Origin: DASUBV01 sp035763085
GTDB taxonomy: Bacteria > Actinomycetota > Actinomycetes > Streptosporangiales > Streptosporangiaceae
Length of the DNA stretch: 61,537 bases
Assembly: GCA_035763085.1 (NCBI GenBank)
Contig: DASUBV010000207.1
Location: 1-61,537, forward strand
Reading direction: 5' to 3'
The position numbers and the translations under genes are program-made. The notes under the pieces are model-generated. The model did no database searches. It was not told the origin of the DNA and worked only from the letters and a program-made list of their open reading frames with translations. Below, piece after piece: positions 1 to 9,302 of this stretch; position 1 is the first letter of the stretch, and each line of letters opens with the position of its first letter.

Positions 1-1425
<1,425 letters not shown>

Positions 1426-1498
1426 CGCTCTCCCTTGGCTGCTGTCGCCCACCCCTGCCGCCGTCTGCCTGGCGCGCTTGCGACGCTAGCCGCGAGCG

Positions 1499-1536
1499 GT
1501 TTCCTGGCAGTGTCCCGGATGTTTCACCCGTGTTAC
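1499..1536 (-). promoter_or_regulatory. GlnR operator (double a/b box) of glnA
   Basis: Read on the minus strand this is GTAAC-n6-GAAAC-n6-GACAC-n6-GAAAC. It fits the Streptomyces GlnR consensus gTnAC-n6-GaAAC repeated twice at 22-base spacing, with one mismatch in the third element. It sits in the 284-base divergent region between glnA and the RDD gene, 74-111 bases upstream of the glnA start. Activation of glnA by GlnR under nitrogen limitation is the natural reading; control of the divergent gene is possible. Confidence 0.85.
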
Positions 1537-1709
1537 GCGGCGCTTCCCCCGGTGCGCTGGCCCCCCGGCGCCCGGCGGACCCCGCAAACCCGCCCGAACC
1601 CGGTATTCGCGGCGCCTGCCCCCGGCACCATCCCCCGGCTCCCAGCATCGCAGCGCCGGCGCCCCGGGCGCGGTCGCCGCACCGGTGCGGCACCGATACC
1701 GTGGGCCAC

Positions 1710-2174
1710 GTGAGCAATGCAAGCGCAGGCGGGGCCAGCGCCCCGCAGGCCGGCGGCCAGGCCGCCGTCTCCGACAAGCCCGCCGGCCGCGACGCGGACC
1801 GCTACCCGGGCCGGGACCTGGGGCTGCCCGAGACGGGCCCGGGCTCGGTGGCAAGCGTCGGCAGGCGGCTGGGTGCCCTGGTCATCGACTGGCTGGCCTG
1901 CACCCTGATCTCGCTGGCCATCTTCCGGACGCAGGCGTGGACGATCGTGTTCTTCGCGGCGGAGACCTGGGTCCTGACCTCGCTGACCGGGCTGACCCTG
2001 GGCAAGCGGCTGGTGGGCATCCGGGTCGCCCGGCTGGGCGCCCGGCCGGTGGGCCTGCTGGCCGGGGCGCTGCGGACCGTCCTGCTGCTGCTGGTGGTGC
2101 CGCCGCTGGTCTTCGACAAGGACCTGCGCGGGCTGCACGACAAGGCCGCTCAGACCGTCGTGCTGCGAATGTAG
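1710..2174 (+). CDS. RDD family membrane protein
   Basis: About 154 residues. A polar Gly/Ala-rich N-terminus of some 45 residues is followed by an RDD domain (GRRLGALVIDWLACTLIS, then GLTLGKRLVGIRV and LHDKAAQTVV near the end) with two or three hydrophobic segments. RDD proteins are small integral membrane proteins, mostly of unknown function. The GTG start is preferred because the frame upstream reads as low-complexity Pro/Arg sequence. No strong ribosome site is seen, so the start is uncertain. It lies beside glnA and converges on the DUF4191 gene, a conserved actinobacterial neighbourhood. Confidence 0.8.
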   Translation: MSNASAGGASAPQAGGQAAVSDKPAGRDADRYPGRDLGLPETGPGSVASVGRRLGALVIDWLACTLISLAIFRTQAWTIVFFAAETWVLTSLTGLTLGKRLVGIRVARLGARPVGLLAGALRTVLLLLVVPPLVFDKDLRGLHDKAAQTVVLRM

Positions 2175-2179
2175 GCACC

Positions 2180-2223
2180 AGCAGCGGGCCCGGCCTCCGG
2201 GCACTGCCGGGACCGGGCCTGCT
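2180..2223. terminator. Hairpin between convergent RDD and DUF4191 genes
   Basis: AGCAG and GCCCGG on the left pair with CCGGGC and CTGCT on the right, with a three-base bulge. The hairpin starts six bases after the RDD stop and lies between two convergent genes. No T-tract follows, as is usual in such GC-rich genomes. Confidence 0.4.
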
Positions 2224-2268
2224 CAGTCGTGCTGCTGCGGCTGGCTGCGCAGCGGCTGGTGGCTGCCT

Positions 2269-2985
2269 CTAGCGCGTCTTGGGGCGCGGCATCTTGGGCA
2301 TCCGCGCGTTACGGGGCACCGGGCCCTTGGGCATCTGCAGCGACTGCGGCAGCGCCTTGAGCCGGTAGTTCAGGTCCGCCACCTCCGGGCCCTTGAGGTT
2401 GCGGGGCAGCTTCATGATGTGCTTCTGCAGCTGCCTGATGCCCAGCTGGCCGGCTTCGTCGCCGACCTGGACGTCATAGATCGGGACCTCGTAAGCCACC
2501 CGGGACACCCGCTTCTTCTCGGCTGCCAGCAGGCTGCCCAGCCGGCTGGGCGACCCCTCGCCCACCAGCACCACGCCCGGCCGGCCAACGGCCCGGTGCA
2601 CCACGTCCATGTTCCGGTTGGCCGAGACCGCCGGGGTGACCGTCCAGTTGCCGCGCAGGCTCTGCAGGATGGCGGCCGCGGCGCCTGGCTGGCCCGCGAT
2701 CGACGCATACTGCGCGGACTGGGCGAACCGCCCGAACAAGATCATCGCGGTCATGACGCCGAGCAGCACGCCGAGCGGGATCAGGAAGCCCGCCTTGCCG
2801 GTGATCAGGCCGGCCACGACGAAGATCACGACGACCGCGAGTCCCGCCGCCGCGATCATCGGCAGCGCGCGGGGGTTGGTCCTGCGGATGATCCCCGCGA
2901 CCATCCCGATCTGCTTGAGGCGGCCCGGAGCCGCCGCGTCGGCCGCGGCCTTCTTGCTCGCGGCCGCGCCGGGCTTATTTACCAT
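2269..2985 (-). CDS. DUF4191 domain membrane protein
   Basis: 238 residues. A basic, Ala-rich N-terminus precedes two adjacent hydrophobic segments at about 43-62 and 66-85, then a soluble part and a very basic, Pro/Met-rich tail (PKMPRPKTR). This is the layout of DUF4191, a family found beside lipA in many actinobacteria. Its start overlaps the end of lipA by seven bases, so the two are co-transcribed and probably translationally coupled. The function is unknown; a membrane role linked to lipoate or nitrogen genes is only suggested by position. Confidence 0.85.
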   Translation of the reverse strand: MVNKPGAAASKKAAADAAAPGRLKQIGMVAGIIRRTNPRALPMIAAAGLAVVVIFVVAGLITGKAGFLIPLGVLLGVMTAMILFGRFAQSAQYASIAGQPGAAAAILQSLRGNWTVTPAVSANRNMDVVHRAVGRPGVVLVGEGSPSRLGSLLAAEKKRVSRVAYEVPIYDVQVGDEAGQLGIRQLQKHIMKLPRNLKGPEVADLNYRLKALPQSLQMPKGPVPRNARMPKMPRPKTR

Positions 2986-3926
2986 GCAGGTGAGGATACC
3001 GGGCCGGACCGCTGCTCGATCGCCTGCCGGTACAGCCGGCCTGCCCGGTAGGAGGAGCGCACCAGCGGCCCGGACATGACCCCGGCGAATCCCAGCTCCT
3101 GTGCCTCCTCGGCGAGCTCGGCGAACTCCTCCGGCGGCACCCAGCGCTCGACCGGATGATGCTTGGCCGAGGGCCGCAGGTACTGGGTGATGGTCAGCAG
3201 CTCGCAGCCGGCCTCGCGCAGGTCACCCATCGCGCCGCTGAGCTCCGCGCGCTCCTCGCCCAGGCCCAGGATCAGGTTGGACTTGGTGACCAGGCCCGCC
3301 TCCCGGGCGCGGCGCAGCACCTCCAGCGATCGCTCGTAGCGGAAGCCCGGCCGGATCCGCCGGAAGATCCGCGGCACCGTCTCGATGTTGTGGGCCAGCA
3401 CCTCGGGCGCCGCGGAGAACACCTCGGCCAGGTGGGCCGGGTCGGCGGCGAAGTCGGGGATCAGCAGCTCGACGCCGCAGCCCGGCACGGCCTGGTGGAT
3501 CTCCCGGCAGGTCTGCGCGTACAGCCAGGCGCCGCCGTCGGGCAGGTCGTCGCGGGCCACGCCGGTCACCGTGGCGTAGCGCAGCCCCATCGAGGCCACC
3601 GACTCCGCCACCCGGGCCGGCTCGCCGGTGTCCAGCGGCTGCGGCCTGCCGGTGGCGATCTGGCAGAAGTCGCACCGCCGGGTGCACTGGTCGCCGCCGA
3701 TCAGGAAGGTGGCCTCGCGGTCCTCCCAGCACTCGAAGATGTTGGGGCAGCCGGCCTCCTCGCACACCGTGTGCAGGCCCTCGCGGCGGACCAGTTCCTT
3801 CAGCTCGGTGTAGGCCGGGCCGGTACGCAGCCTGGTCTTTATCCACGGGGGCTTGCGCTCGATGGGAACCTGGCTGTTACGGGCTTCCAGCCGCATCATG
3901 CGGCGGCCTTCTGGTGCTAGAACCAC
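2979..3926 (-). CDS. lipA: Lipoyl synthase
   Basis: Radical-SAM enzyme that inserts two sulfur atoms into protein-bound octanoyl groups to make lipoyl cofactor for 2-oxoacid dehydrogenases and the glycine cleavage system. 315 residues. The auxiliary cluster motif CX4CX5C is at Cys55/60/66, the radical-SAM CX3CX2C is at Cys81/85/88, and the C-terminal RSSY motif is present. The GTG start is chosen because the first residues (APEGRRMMRLEARNSQ) match the usual actinobacterial LipA N-terminus; two in-frame ATGs follow at codons 10 and 11. Its partner lipB lies 3.9 kb away on the same strand, separated by inserted genes. Confidence 0.96.
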   Translation of the reverse strand: MVLAPEGRRMMRLEARNSQVPIERKPPWIKTRLRTGPAYTELKELVRREGLHTVCEEAGCPNIFECWEDREATFLIGGDQCTRRCDFCQIATGRPQPLDTGEPARVAESVASMGLRYATVTGVARDDLPDGGAWLYAQTCREIHQAVPGCGVELLIPDFAADPAHLAEVFSAAPEVLAHNIETVPRIFRRIRPGFRYERSLEVLRRAREAGLVTKSNLILGLGEERAELSGAMGDLREAGCELLTITQYLRPSAKHHPVERWVPPEEFAELAEEAQELGFAGVMSGPLVRSSYRAGRLYRQAIEQRSGPVSSPAW

Positions 3927-3980
3927 GACTTCAGACTAGTACCGCCACGGCGCCCGGCACGCCGCCGGGCCGTGCGGCGG

Positions 3981-4742
3981 TCAGCCCGCCGGGCCCGCCG
4001 TCATCGCCGCGGCGCGGTCCAGGAGCAGCGCCAGGCCGTGCTCGAACCGGGTGTCCTGCGCGGCCGGGTCGGCCAGCGCGGCGGCGGCCGGGTCGCCGGC
4101 CAGCGCCGCGGTCCGCGGGAACTGCCCGGTGGCCAGCATCTCCTGCGCGAACTCCATGATCGCCGCGGCCCGCTCGGCGCTGGCCGCGGTGGCCGCCGCG
4201 CTGCTGCGCGACTGCAGCTCGCCGGTGCGCAGCACGTTGCCGAACACGAAGTCGTCCACGATGGCCAGCAGGTCCAGCCTGGCCGCCGTGTCCAGCGGCG
4301 CGCTGTCCAGCGCGGCCAGCGACTGCTCGAAGTGCCGCATCGCGTTCGGCCCGAACGACCCGCCCTGCGCGCCGGCGGCCCGGCCCTGCAGCCACGCCAC
4401 GGCCCACGGATGGCGCAGGTAGGCGGCGCGGGTCTGGCGGGCGATCACTGCCAGCGCCGCCCGCCAGTCGGACGGCAGCGTGCCGTCGGGCACCAGCGAC
4501 TCGCCCATCAGGGCGTCGTCCAGCAGCGCGACCAGGTCGTCCTTGCCGCTGATGTAGCGGTACAGGCTCATGGTGCCCGCGCCGAGCTCGGCGGCGATGC
4601 GGCGCATCGAGACCGCCTCGAACCCCTCGGCGTCGGCGATCGTGAGCGCGGCGGCGGCGATCTGCTCGCGGCTGAACCGGGCCTTGCGGGTGCCGGGCTC
4701 GGGCCGGGACCAGATCGGCAGGCTGGCGGGCGACGTTGACAC
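3981..4742 (-). CDS. TetR family transcriptional regulator
   Basis: 253 residues, GTG start. An N-terminal TetR helix-turn-helix spans about residues 22-68 (SREQIAAAALTIADAEGFEAVSMRRIAAELG, then GTMSLYRYISGKDDL). A larger all-helical ligand-binding domain of the TetR_C type follows. The gene diverges from a small ORF and a quinone-oxidoreductase-like gene, with a long palindrome directly upstream of its start. This is the classic layout of a repressor controlling itself and a neighbouring redox gene. The ligand is unknown. Confidence 0.9.
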   Translation of the reverse strand: MSTSPASLPIWSRPEPGTRKARFSREQIAAAALTIADAEGFEAVSMRRIAAELGAGTMSLYRYISGKDDLVALLDDALMGESLVPDGTLPSDWRAALAVIARQTRAAYLRHPWAVAWLQGRAAGAQGGSFGPNAMRHFEQSLAALDSAPLDTAARLDLLAIVDDFVFGNVLRTGELQSRSSAAATAASAERAAAIMEFAQEMLATGQFPRTAALAGDPAAAALADPAAQDTRFEHGLALLLDRAAAMTAGPAG

Positions 4743-4766
4743 GCGGATAGCGTAACGCTAAGTTGC

Positions 4767-4801
4767 GAGTACGTTGTACGCATGACACGTACGGCGTACT
4801 C
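4767..4801. promoter_or_regulatory. Probable TetR operator, 35-bp imperfect palindrome
   Basis: Two 14-base arms, GAGTACGTTGTACG and CGTACGGCGTACTC, flank a seven-base spacer; 12 of 14 positions pair. It lies 25 bases upstream of the TetR start and about 100 bases upstream of the divergent small gene. Length and symmetry suit binding of one or two TetR dimers. Confidence 0.65.
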
Positions 4802-4802
4802 A

Positions 4803-4838
4803 TATCAGCCGCCGGCACTGCACGGGGGCCGGCTGATA
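4803..4838. repeat. Second inverted repeat in the TetR intergenic region
   Basis: TATCAGCC at 4803-4810 pairs perfectly with GGCTGATA at 4831-4838, and the stem can extend one base inward. It lies directly beside the 35-bp palindrome, in the probable 5' leader of the rightward transcript. It could be an attenuator-like hairpin or a second protein site. Confidence 0.4.
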
Positions 4839-4901
4839 ACAGCAAAAGGCGGCGTCAGCCGCCTGGCCGGCTGCGGCCGGGGTCAGGAACAGGAGCACGT
4901 C

Positions 4902-5171
4902 ATGCCCGAGCGGACCATCCGGCTGCTGCACCGCATTGCGGTGGACTGGAGCGCCGACACCTTCGGCCTGCGCGGCCGGCCCGCCGGCCGCGAGCGCAAC
5001 GAGGCCGCCGCCGCCCGCGCCGCCGCGCGGCACGCCCGGGCTCAGGCCCGGGGTCAGGCTGCGGCCCGCGCGCTGCCCGCCCCGCTGCACTCCCGCCGCG
5101 AGCCGCGGGTGCTGCGCGGCTGGCAGGACTGGATCGGCTGGCGGGGCCGGGCGAGCGGGGGCCGGGCATGA
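4902..5171 (+). CDS. Small basic hypothetical protein coupled to the oxidoreductase
   Basis: 89 residues, rich in Ala and Arg, with a helical middle of Ala/Arg repeats and a Trp-rich C-terminus (WQDWIGWRG). An AGGAG ribosome site lies six bases before the ATG. Its stop overlaps the start of the oxidoreductase gene by four bases (ATGA), which supports it as a real, translationally coupled gene. No family is recognised. Together with the next gene it is probably controlled by the divergent TetR protein. Confidence 0.65.
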   Translation: MPERTIRLLHRIAVDWSADTFGLRGRPAGRERNEAAAARAAARHARAQARGQAAARALPAPLHSRREPRVLRGWQDWIGWRGRASGGRA

Positions 5172-6136
5172 AGGCGGCGGTGCTGCACGCCTACGGCGAG
5201 CTGCCGCGGTTCGGGGAGTTCGCCGACCCGGTGCCGGCGAACGGCGAGCAGCTGATCCGGGTCACCGCCGCCCCGCTGAACAACATCGACAAGGTGATGG
5301 CCGACGGCACGCACTACTCGGTGCAGGGCGAGCAGCCGCCGCCGCTGCCGGCCGTGCCCGGCGTGGTCGCGGCCGGCGAGCTGCCCGGCGGCGGGCGGGT
5401 GCTGTTCGGCTCGCGGTCGGGGACGATGGCCCAGTACGCCGTGGCCAGCCCCCGGATGACCTTCCCCATCCCGGACGGCCTCGACGACGCCCTGGCCGCC
5501 GCCGCGTGGAACCCGGGCCTGTCGGCCTGGCTGCTGTTCGGCTGGCGGGCGCGGCCCGAGCCGGGCGGCACCGTGCTGGTGCTGGGCGCCACCGGGGTGA
5601 CCGGCCAGCTGGCCGTGCAGGCCGCCCGCCGGCACGGGGCGGGCCGGGTCGTGGCGGCCGGCCGCAACCCGGTGGTCCTGGGCAAACTCGCGGAACGCGG
5701 CGCTGACGCGGTCATCAGCCTCGATCAGGCCGACGGCGCCCTGGCTGCCGCCTTTGCCGGGGCCGCGGGCGACCAGGGCTTCGACATCGTCGCCGACTAC
5801 CTGTGGGGGCGGCCCACCGAGATCCTGCTCGGCGCCCTGGACCGCCATGACGCCGAGGTCCGCTCGGCGCGCACCCGGCTGGTCCAGGCGGGGGAGATGG
5901 CCGGGTCGCAGATCAGCCTGCCCGCCTCCGTGCTGCGCAGCGCGGGCCTGGAGATCCTGGGCATGGGCACCGGCACCATGCCGCCCCCGGAGCAGATCAC
6001 CGCGATGCTGAGCGAGCTCCTGGACGGCCTGGGCAGCGGCGAGATCACCATGGACTGCGAGCGGGTGCCGCTCGCTGACGTGGCGGATCTCTGGGCCCGG
6101 GACCAGCAGGGCCGGCGGCCCGTCTTCATCCCCTGA
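5168..6136 (+). CDS. Zinc-independent MDR alcohol dehydrogenase / quinone oxidoreductase
   Basis: 322 residues. The N-terminal GroES-like domain (MKAAVLHAYGELPRF, then PLNNIDK) lacks the usual zinc ligands. A Rossmann domain follows with VLVLGATGVTGQLAVQAARRHGAGRVVAAGRN, the nucleotide-binding motif of the NADPH:quinone oxidoreductase branch. It is likely a cytosolic NAD(P)H-dependent reductase of quinones or enals. Translation is coupled to the small upstream gene, and the locus faces a TetR regulator, suggesting induction by a reactive compound. The exact substrate cannot be told. Confidence 0.85.
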   Translation: MKAAVLHAYGELPRFGEFADPVPANGEQLIRVTAAPLNNIDKVMADGTHYSVQGEQPPPLPAVPGVVAAGELPGGGRVLFGSRSGTMAQYAVASPRMTFPIPDGLDDALAAAAWNPGLSAWLLFGWRARPEPGGTVLVLGATGVTGQLAVQAARRHGAGRVVAAGRNPVVLGKLAERGADAVISLDQADGALAAAFAGAAGDQGFDIVADYLWGRPTEILLGALDRHDAEVRSARTRLVQAGEMAGSQISLPASVLRSAGLEILGMGTGTMPPPEQITAMLSELLDGLGSGEITMDCERVPLADVADLWARDQQGRRPVFIP

Positions 6137-6151
6137 CCGGCGCCCGCGCGT

Positions 6152-6310
6152 TGGCTCATCACCGCCGTCGACGGGGCGAGCGTGCACGTCGCGCATATCC
6201 GCGCCGGAGCCAGGCCCGCGCCGCTGCTGATGACGCACGGCCGGCCCGGCTCCGCCGCGGTGCTCAGCCGGGCCGCGGGACCGCTCAGTGACCCCGCAGG
6301 CGCACCCGCC
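6152..6310 (+). pseudogene. Remnant of an epoxide hydrolase N-terminal region
   Basis: One frame reads WLITAVDGASVHVAHIRAG, then LLMTHGRPGSAAVL and GPLSDPAG. These match the segment of EHN-type epoxide hydrolases around the oxyanion-hole motif HGWPGS (compare LIVTHGWPGS and GPLTDPAA in the pseudogene at about 12.4 kb). There is no start, the conserved Trp of HGWP is Arg, and homology ends after about 50 residues. This is a decayed fragment between the oxidoreductase and hisS. Confidence 0.65.
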
Positions 6311-6395
6311 GGAGGAACCCGGCCGATCAGGGCCAGTGCGGACCTCACGGCGGGCCGATGTGACGGCAGGGGGCATTGTCCGCGAGCATAGGCAC

Positions 6396-7718
6396 ATGCA
6401 AAGTCAGTTCGAGCCCCCCTCAGGAACCCGGGATTTCCTGGCCGCCGAGTACGAGGAGCGGGAGCAGGCCTTCGGGATCATCCGCTCGGTCTTCTCGCGC
6501 TACGGCTACGAGCCCCTGCAGACGCCCGCCTTCGAGCGGCTGGACGTGCTGCTGGGCAAGTACGGCGACGAAGGCGACAAGCTTGTCTTCAAGATCTTGC
6601 GCCGCGGGGAGCATGAGGCCTCCGGCGAGGCGGACCTGGCGCTGCGCTATGACCTGACGGTTCCGCTGGCCCGGGTGGCGGCCGCCTACGAGGGCCAGCT
6701 GCCCTCGCCGTACAAGCGGTACGCCATGGGCCCGGTGTGGCGGGCCGACCGGCCGGGCAAGGGCCGGTTCCGCGAGTTCGTCCAGTGCGACCTGGACACC
6801 CTCGGCTCGGCCTCGATCCTGGCCGACGCCGAGGCGCTGTGCGCCCAGCACGACGCGCTGGCCGAGCTCGGCATCCCCGAGTTCACCATCCAGGTCAACT
6901 CGCGGCACGTCCTGGCGGGCCTGCTGGAGGCCTGCAAGATCCCGGCCGAGCTCGGCGACGGCGTGCTGACCTCGCTGGACAAGCTGGACAAGATGCGGCC
7001 GGACGCGGTGGCCGCCGAGCTGGTGGGCCGCGGGCTGGGCGAGGCCGACGCGGGCGAGCTGGTCACGATGATGACGGCTCCCGATGCCGAGGACCGGATC
7101 CGCGCCGCCCTCAAGCCCAGCGAGGAGGGCATGGCCGGGCTGGCGGAGGTCGATGAGCTGCTGGCCCTGGTCACCGCCCAGGCGCCGCCCGGCCGGTTCT
7201 CCTTCACGCCGCGGCTGGTGCGCGGCCTGAGCTACTACACCGGCCCGATCTGGGAGGTCGCCGCGCCGGGCGTGTCCTCCTCCATCGGCTCCGGCGGCCG
7301 GTATGACCACCTGATCGCTCAGCTCGGCGGCCCGGACACCCCGGCCACCGGCTCGTCGCTCGGCGTCGAGCGGATCCTGTCGCTGCTGCCCGCGTCCTCG
7401 GCGTTCCAGCGCGGCCGGCTCGATGTCGCGGTGACCATCATGAGTGAGGAGCTGGCCGGCGAGTCGTTCGGGCTCGCGGCGGCCGCCCGGGCGGCGGGCC
7501 TGCGCGCCAGCGTGTACCTGGGCGCCTCGGGCAAGCTGGGCAAGCAGCTGAAGTGGGCCAGCGACCAGGGCGCGCGGTGGTGCCTGATCTACGGGCCGCG
7601 GGAGCGCGAGGCTGGCGCGGTCAAGGTGCGCGACATGCTCAGCCGCGAGGAGGCCGACGTGCCGGTGGCCGACATCGGCAGCCACCTCAGCTACGCCGAG
7701 GCCGGCCAGCACGGCTGA
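6396..7718 (+). CDS. hisS: Histidyl-tRNA synthetase (divergent type)
   Basis: Charges tRNA-His with histidine. 440 residues with class II synthetase motifs: PPSGTRDFL at the N-terminus, LRYDLTVPLAR, motif 2 around PVWRADRPGKGRFREFVQCDLD, the histidine-binding LVRGLSYYTG and GGRYDHLI, then motif 3 GSSLGVERI and a C-terminal anticodon-binding domain. LGKYGDEGDKLVFKILRRGE resembles the eukaryote-like HisRS lineage more than the form I recall from Streptomyces (APKGTYDL start). It may therefore be a second HisRS or a horizontally acquired replacement. It interrupts the usual lipB-lipA neighbourhood and converges on lipB. Confidence 0.9.
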   Translation: MQSQFEPPSGTRDFLAAEYEEREQAFGIIRSVFSRYGYEPLQTPAFERLDVLLGKYGDEGDKLVFKILRRGEHEASGEADLALRYDLTVPLARVAAAYEGQLPSPYKRYAMGPVWRADRPGKGRFREFVQCDLDTLGSASILADAEALCAQHDALAELGIPEFTIQVNSRHVLAGLLEACKIPAELGDGVLTSLDKLDKMRPDAVAAELVGRGLGEADAGELVTMMTAPDAEDRIRAALKPSEEGMAGLAEVDELLALVTAQAPPGRFSFTPRLVRGLSYYTGPIWEVAAPGVSSSIGSGGRYDHLIAQLGGPDTPATGSSLGVERILSLLPASSAFQRGRLDVAVTIMSEELAGESFGLAAAARAAGLRASVYLGASGKLGKQLKWASDQGARWCLIYGPREREAGAVKVRDMLSREEADVPVADIGSHLSYAEAGQHG

Positions 7719-7724
7719 CCCGGA

Positions 7725-7753
7725 CCGGGCCCGGCGTCGCCCGCCGGGCCCGG
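7725..7753. terminator. Bidirectional hairpin between hisS and lipB
   Basis: A perfect 12-base stem, CCGGGCCCGGCG and its complement, with a five-base loop. It begins six bases after the hisS stop and 30 bases beyond the lipB stop. No T-tract is present, but the stem strength and convergent position make a shared terminator likely. Confidence 0.6.
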
Positions 7754-7782
7754 CTCGCTCACGAGCTGCTGGCGGCCTGTGC

Positions 7783-8490
7783 TCAGCGCGCTGCCGCGGC
7801 CGTCCGCAGGCCGGCCAGGTCGTCGTCCCGGCGAACGGTGCCCGCGCCCAGGATGTCGGCCAGGTGCCGCTCCAGGGCACCGGCCGCCTCGGTGACCGGG
7901 ACGCCGTGGCCGGTCTCGGCGGCCAGCGTCGTGGTGGTGGCGTCGCGGATCCCGCACGCGATGAACCGGTCGTACCACGACAGGTCGTTCTCGCAGTTCA
8001 GCGCGATGCCATGCATGGTGACCCCGCGGGCCACCCGGATCCCGACCGCGCCGATCTTGCGGTCCGGGCTCCCGTCCGTGCCGCGGATCCAGGCGCCGCT
8101 GCGCCCCTCAACCCGTTCGGCGGTGACCCCGAAGTCCGCGCAGGTGCGGATCATGATTTCCTCAGTGGCCCGCACGTACGCGACCACGTCAACCGGCTCG
8201 CGCAGGGCCACGATCGGGTAGCCGACCAGCTGACCGGGGCCGTGCCAGGTGATCTTGCCACCGCGGTCCACCTCGATGACCGGCGCGCCCGGGTCGCCGA
8301 CGGGCCGGTCCGCCGGGCTGGTCCGCTTGCCGGCGGTGAACACCGCCTCGTGCTCCAGCAGCAGGCAGGTATCGGGGATCTCACCCCGCACCCGCCGCTC
8401 GTGCAGCTCGCGCTGCAGTACCAGGGCTTCGCCGTAGGGGACTTGCCGGCGGCCGAGGCTCAGCCGCGCGATGACTAGCTCACCATCCAC
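7783..8490 (-). CDS. lipB: Octanoyltransferase
   Basis: Transfers octanoyl from acyl carrier protein to lipoyl domains, the step before LipA. 235 residues. Motifs include LEHEAVFTAGKR, RGGKITWHGPGQLVGYPI and GVTMHGIALNC. The catalytic pair is Lys145 (RKIGAVGIRV) and Cys179 (FIACGI), corresponding to Lys142 and Cys176 of the M. tuberculosis enzyme. In many actinobacteria lipB directly precedes lipA; here hisS, an oxidoreductase pair and a TetR gene lie between them on either strand. Confidence 0.96.
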   Translation of the reverse strand: MDGELVIARLSLGRRQVPYGEALVLQRELHERRVRGEIPDTCLLLEHEAVFTAGKRTSPADRPVGDPGAPVIEVDRGGKITWHGPGQLVGYPIVALREPVDVVAYVRATEEIMIRTCADFGVTAERVEGRSGAWIRGTDGSPDRKIGAVGIRVARGVTMHGIALNCENDLSWYDRFIACGIRDATTTTLAAETGHGVPVTEAAGALERHLADILGAGTVRRDDDLAGLRTAAAAR

Positions 8491-8579
8491 GCCGTCAGCC
8501 TATGCCCGGGTGCGAGGCGGCCCGGGGCGGGGAATGCCTTCTGCGATCGCGTGGCTAGCGCGAGGCAAGGAGGTGGCCG

Positions 8580-9239
8580 GTGATCGACGAGGAGCGACTG
8601 GGCGAGCTGAGCCCGGCGGAACGACTCAGCCTGATCCGGGCGCTGGCGGCCCTCGACGCCCCGGCCGGCCCGGCGCCGCCCAGCCGCCGCCGCGCGGCCG
8701 GCCTGGCGGCGGTCATCGTGTGCTGCCTCGTCCTCGCCGCGTGGATCGGCATCCTGGCCGTCACCCTGCCGCGGTACTACCGGTCCGGTGAATGGCGCGG
8801 TGCCTGGGTCGGCTTCGACGTGGCCCTGCTGGCCGCGTTCGTCGCCACCGGGTGGGCGGCCTGGAAGCGCCGCCAGGTGCTGATCATCTGCCTGATCGTG
8901 CTGGCCACGCTGCTGTGCTGCGACGCCTGGTTCGATGTCGTGCTGGACGCCCGCACGCAGGGCTTCGAGCTGAGCCTGCTCTCGGCGGTGTTCATCGAGC
9001 TGCCGCTGGCCGCGTTCGCGATCCTCGGCGCGCGGCGGCTGCTGCGCCTCAGCGTCGCGGTCATCCGGCGCTACGAGGGCCAGGCCGGCCCGGTGCCGCC
9101 GCTGCGCCAGGTGCCGCTGGTCGTCGGCCCGCTCAGCTTCCACCTCAGCGACCTGCTGGCCGAGGCCGACCCCGCCGACGCCGTCGGCCCGCCGGCCGGG
9201 ACCGGCGAGCCGGCGCCGCGCGGCAGCGACCCGCCTTAG
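8580..9239 (+). CDS. Four-helix membrane protein of unknown function
   Basis: 219 residues, GTG start after a strong AAGGAGGT ribosome site. A short acidic N-terminus (LSPAERLSLIRALAAL) is followed by about four transmembrane segments at roughly 41-62, 76-92, 97-114 and 125-145, then a soluble Pro/Ala-rich tail. No family is recognised. It diverges from lipB and lies 60 bases upstream of cysS on the same strand, so the two may share a transcript. Confidence 0.75.
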   Translation: MIDEERLGELSPAERLSLIRALAALDAPAGPAPPSRRRAAGLAAVIVCCLVLAAWIGILAVTLPRYYRSGEWRGAWVGFDVALLAAFVATGWAAWKRRQVLIICLIVLATLLCCDAWFDVVLDARTQGFELSLLSAVFIELPLAAFAILGARRLLRLSVAVIRRYEGQAGPVPPLRQVPLVVGPLSFHLSDLLAEADPADAVGPPAGTGEPAPRGSDPP

Positions 9240-9302
9240 CATGGTGCGCGGCCCGGCCGCGCGCCGGGCCAGCCCGCGAGCGCCGCATCCCCTGGAGGAC
9301 CT

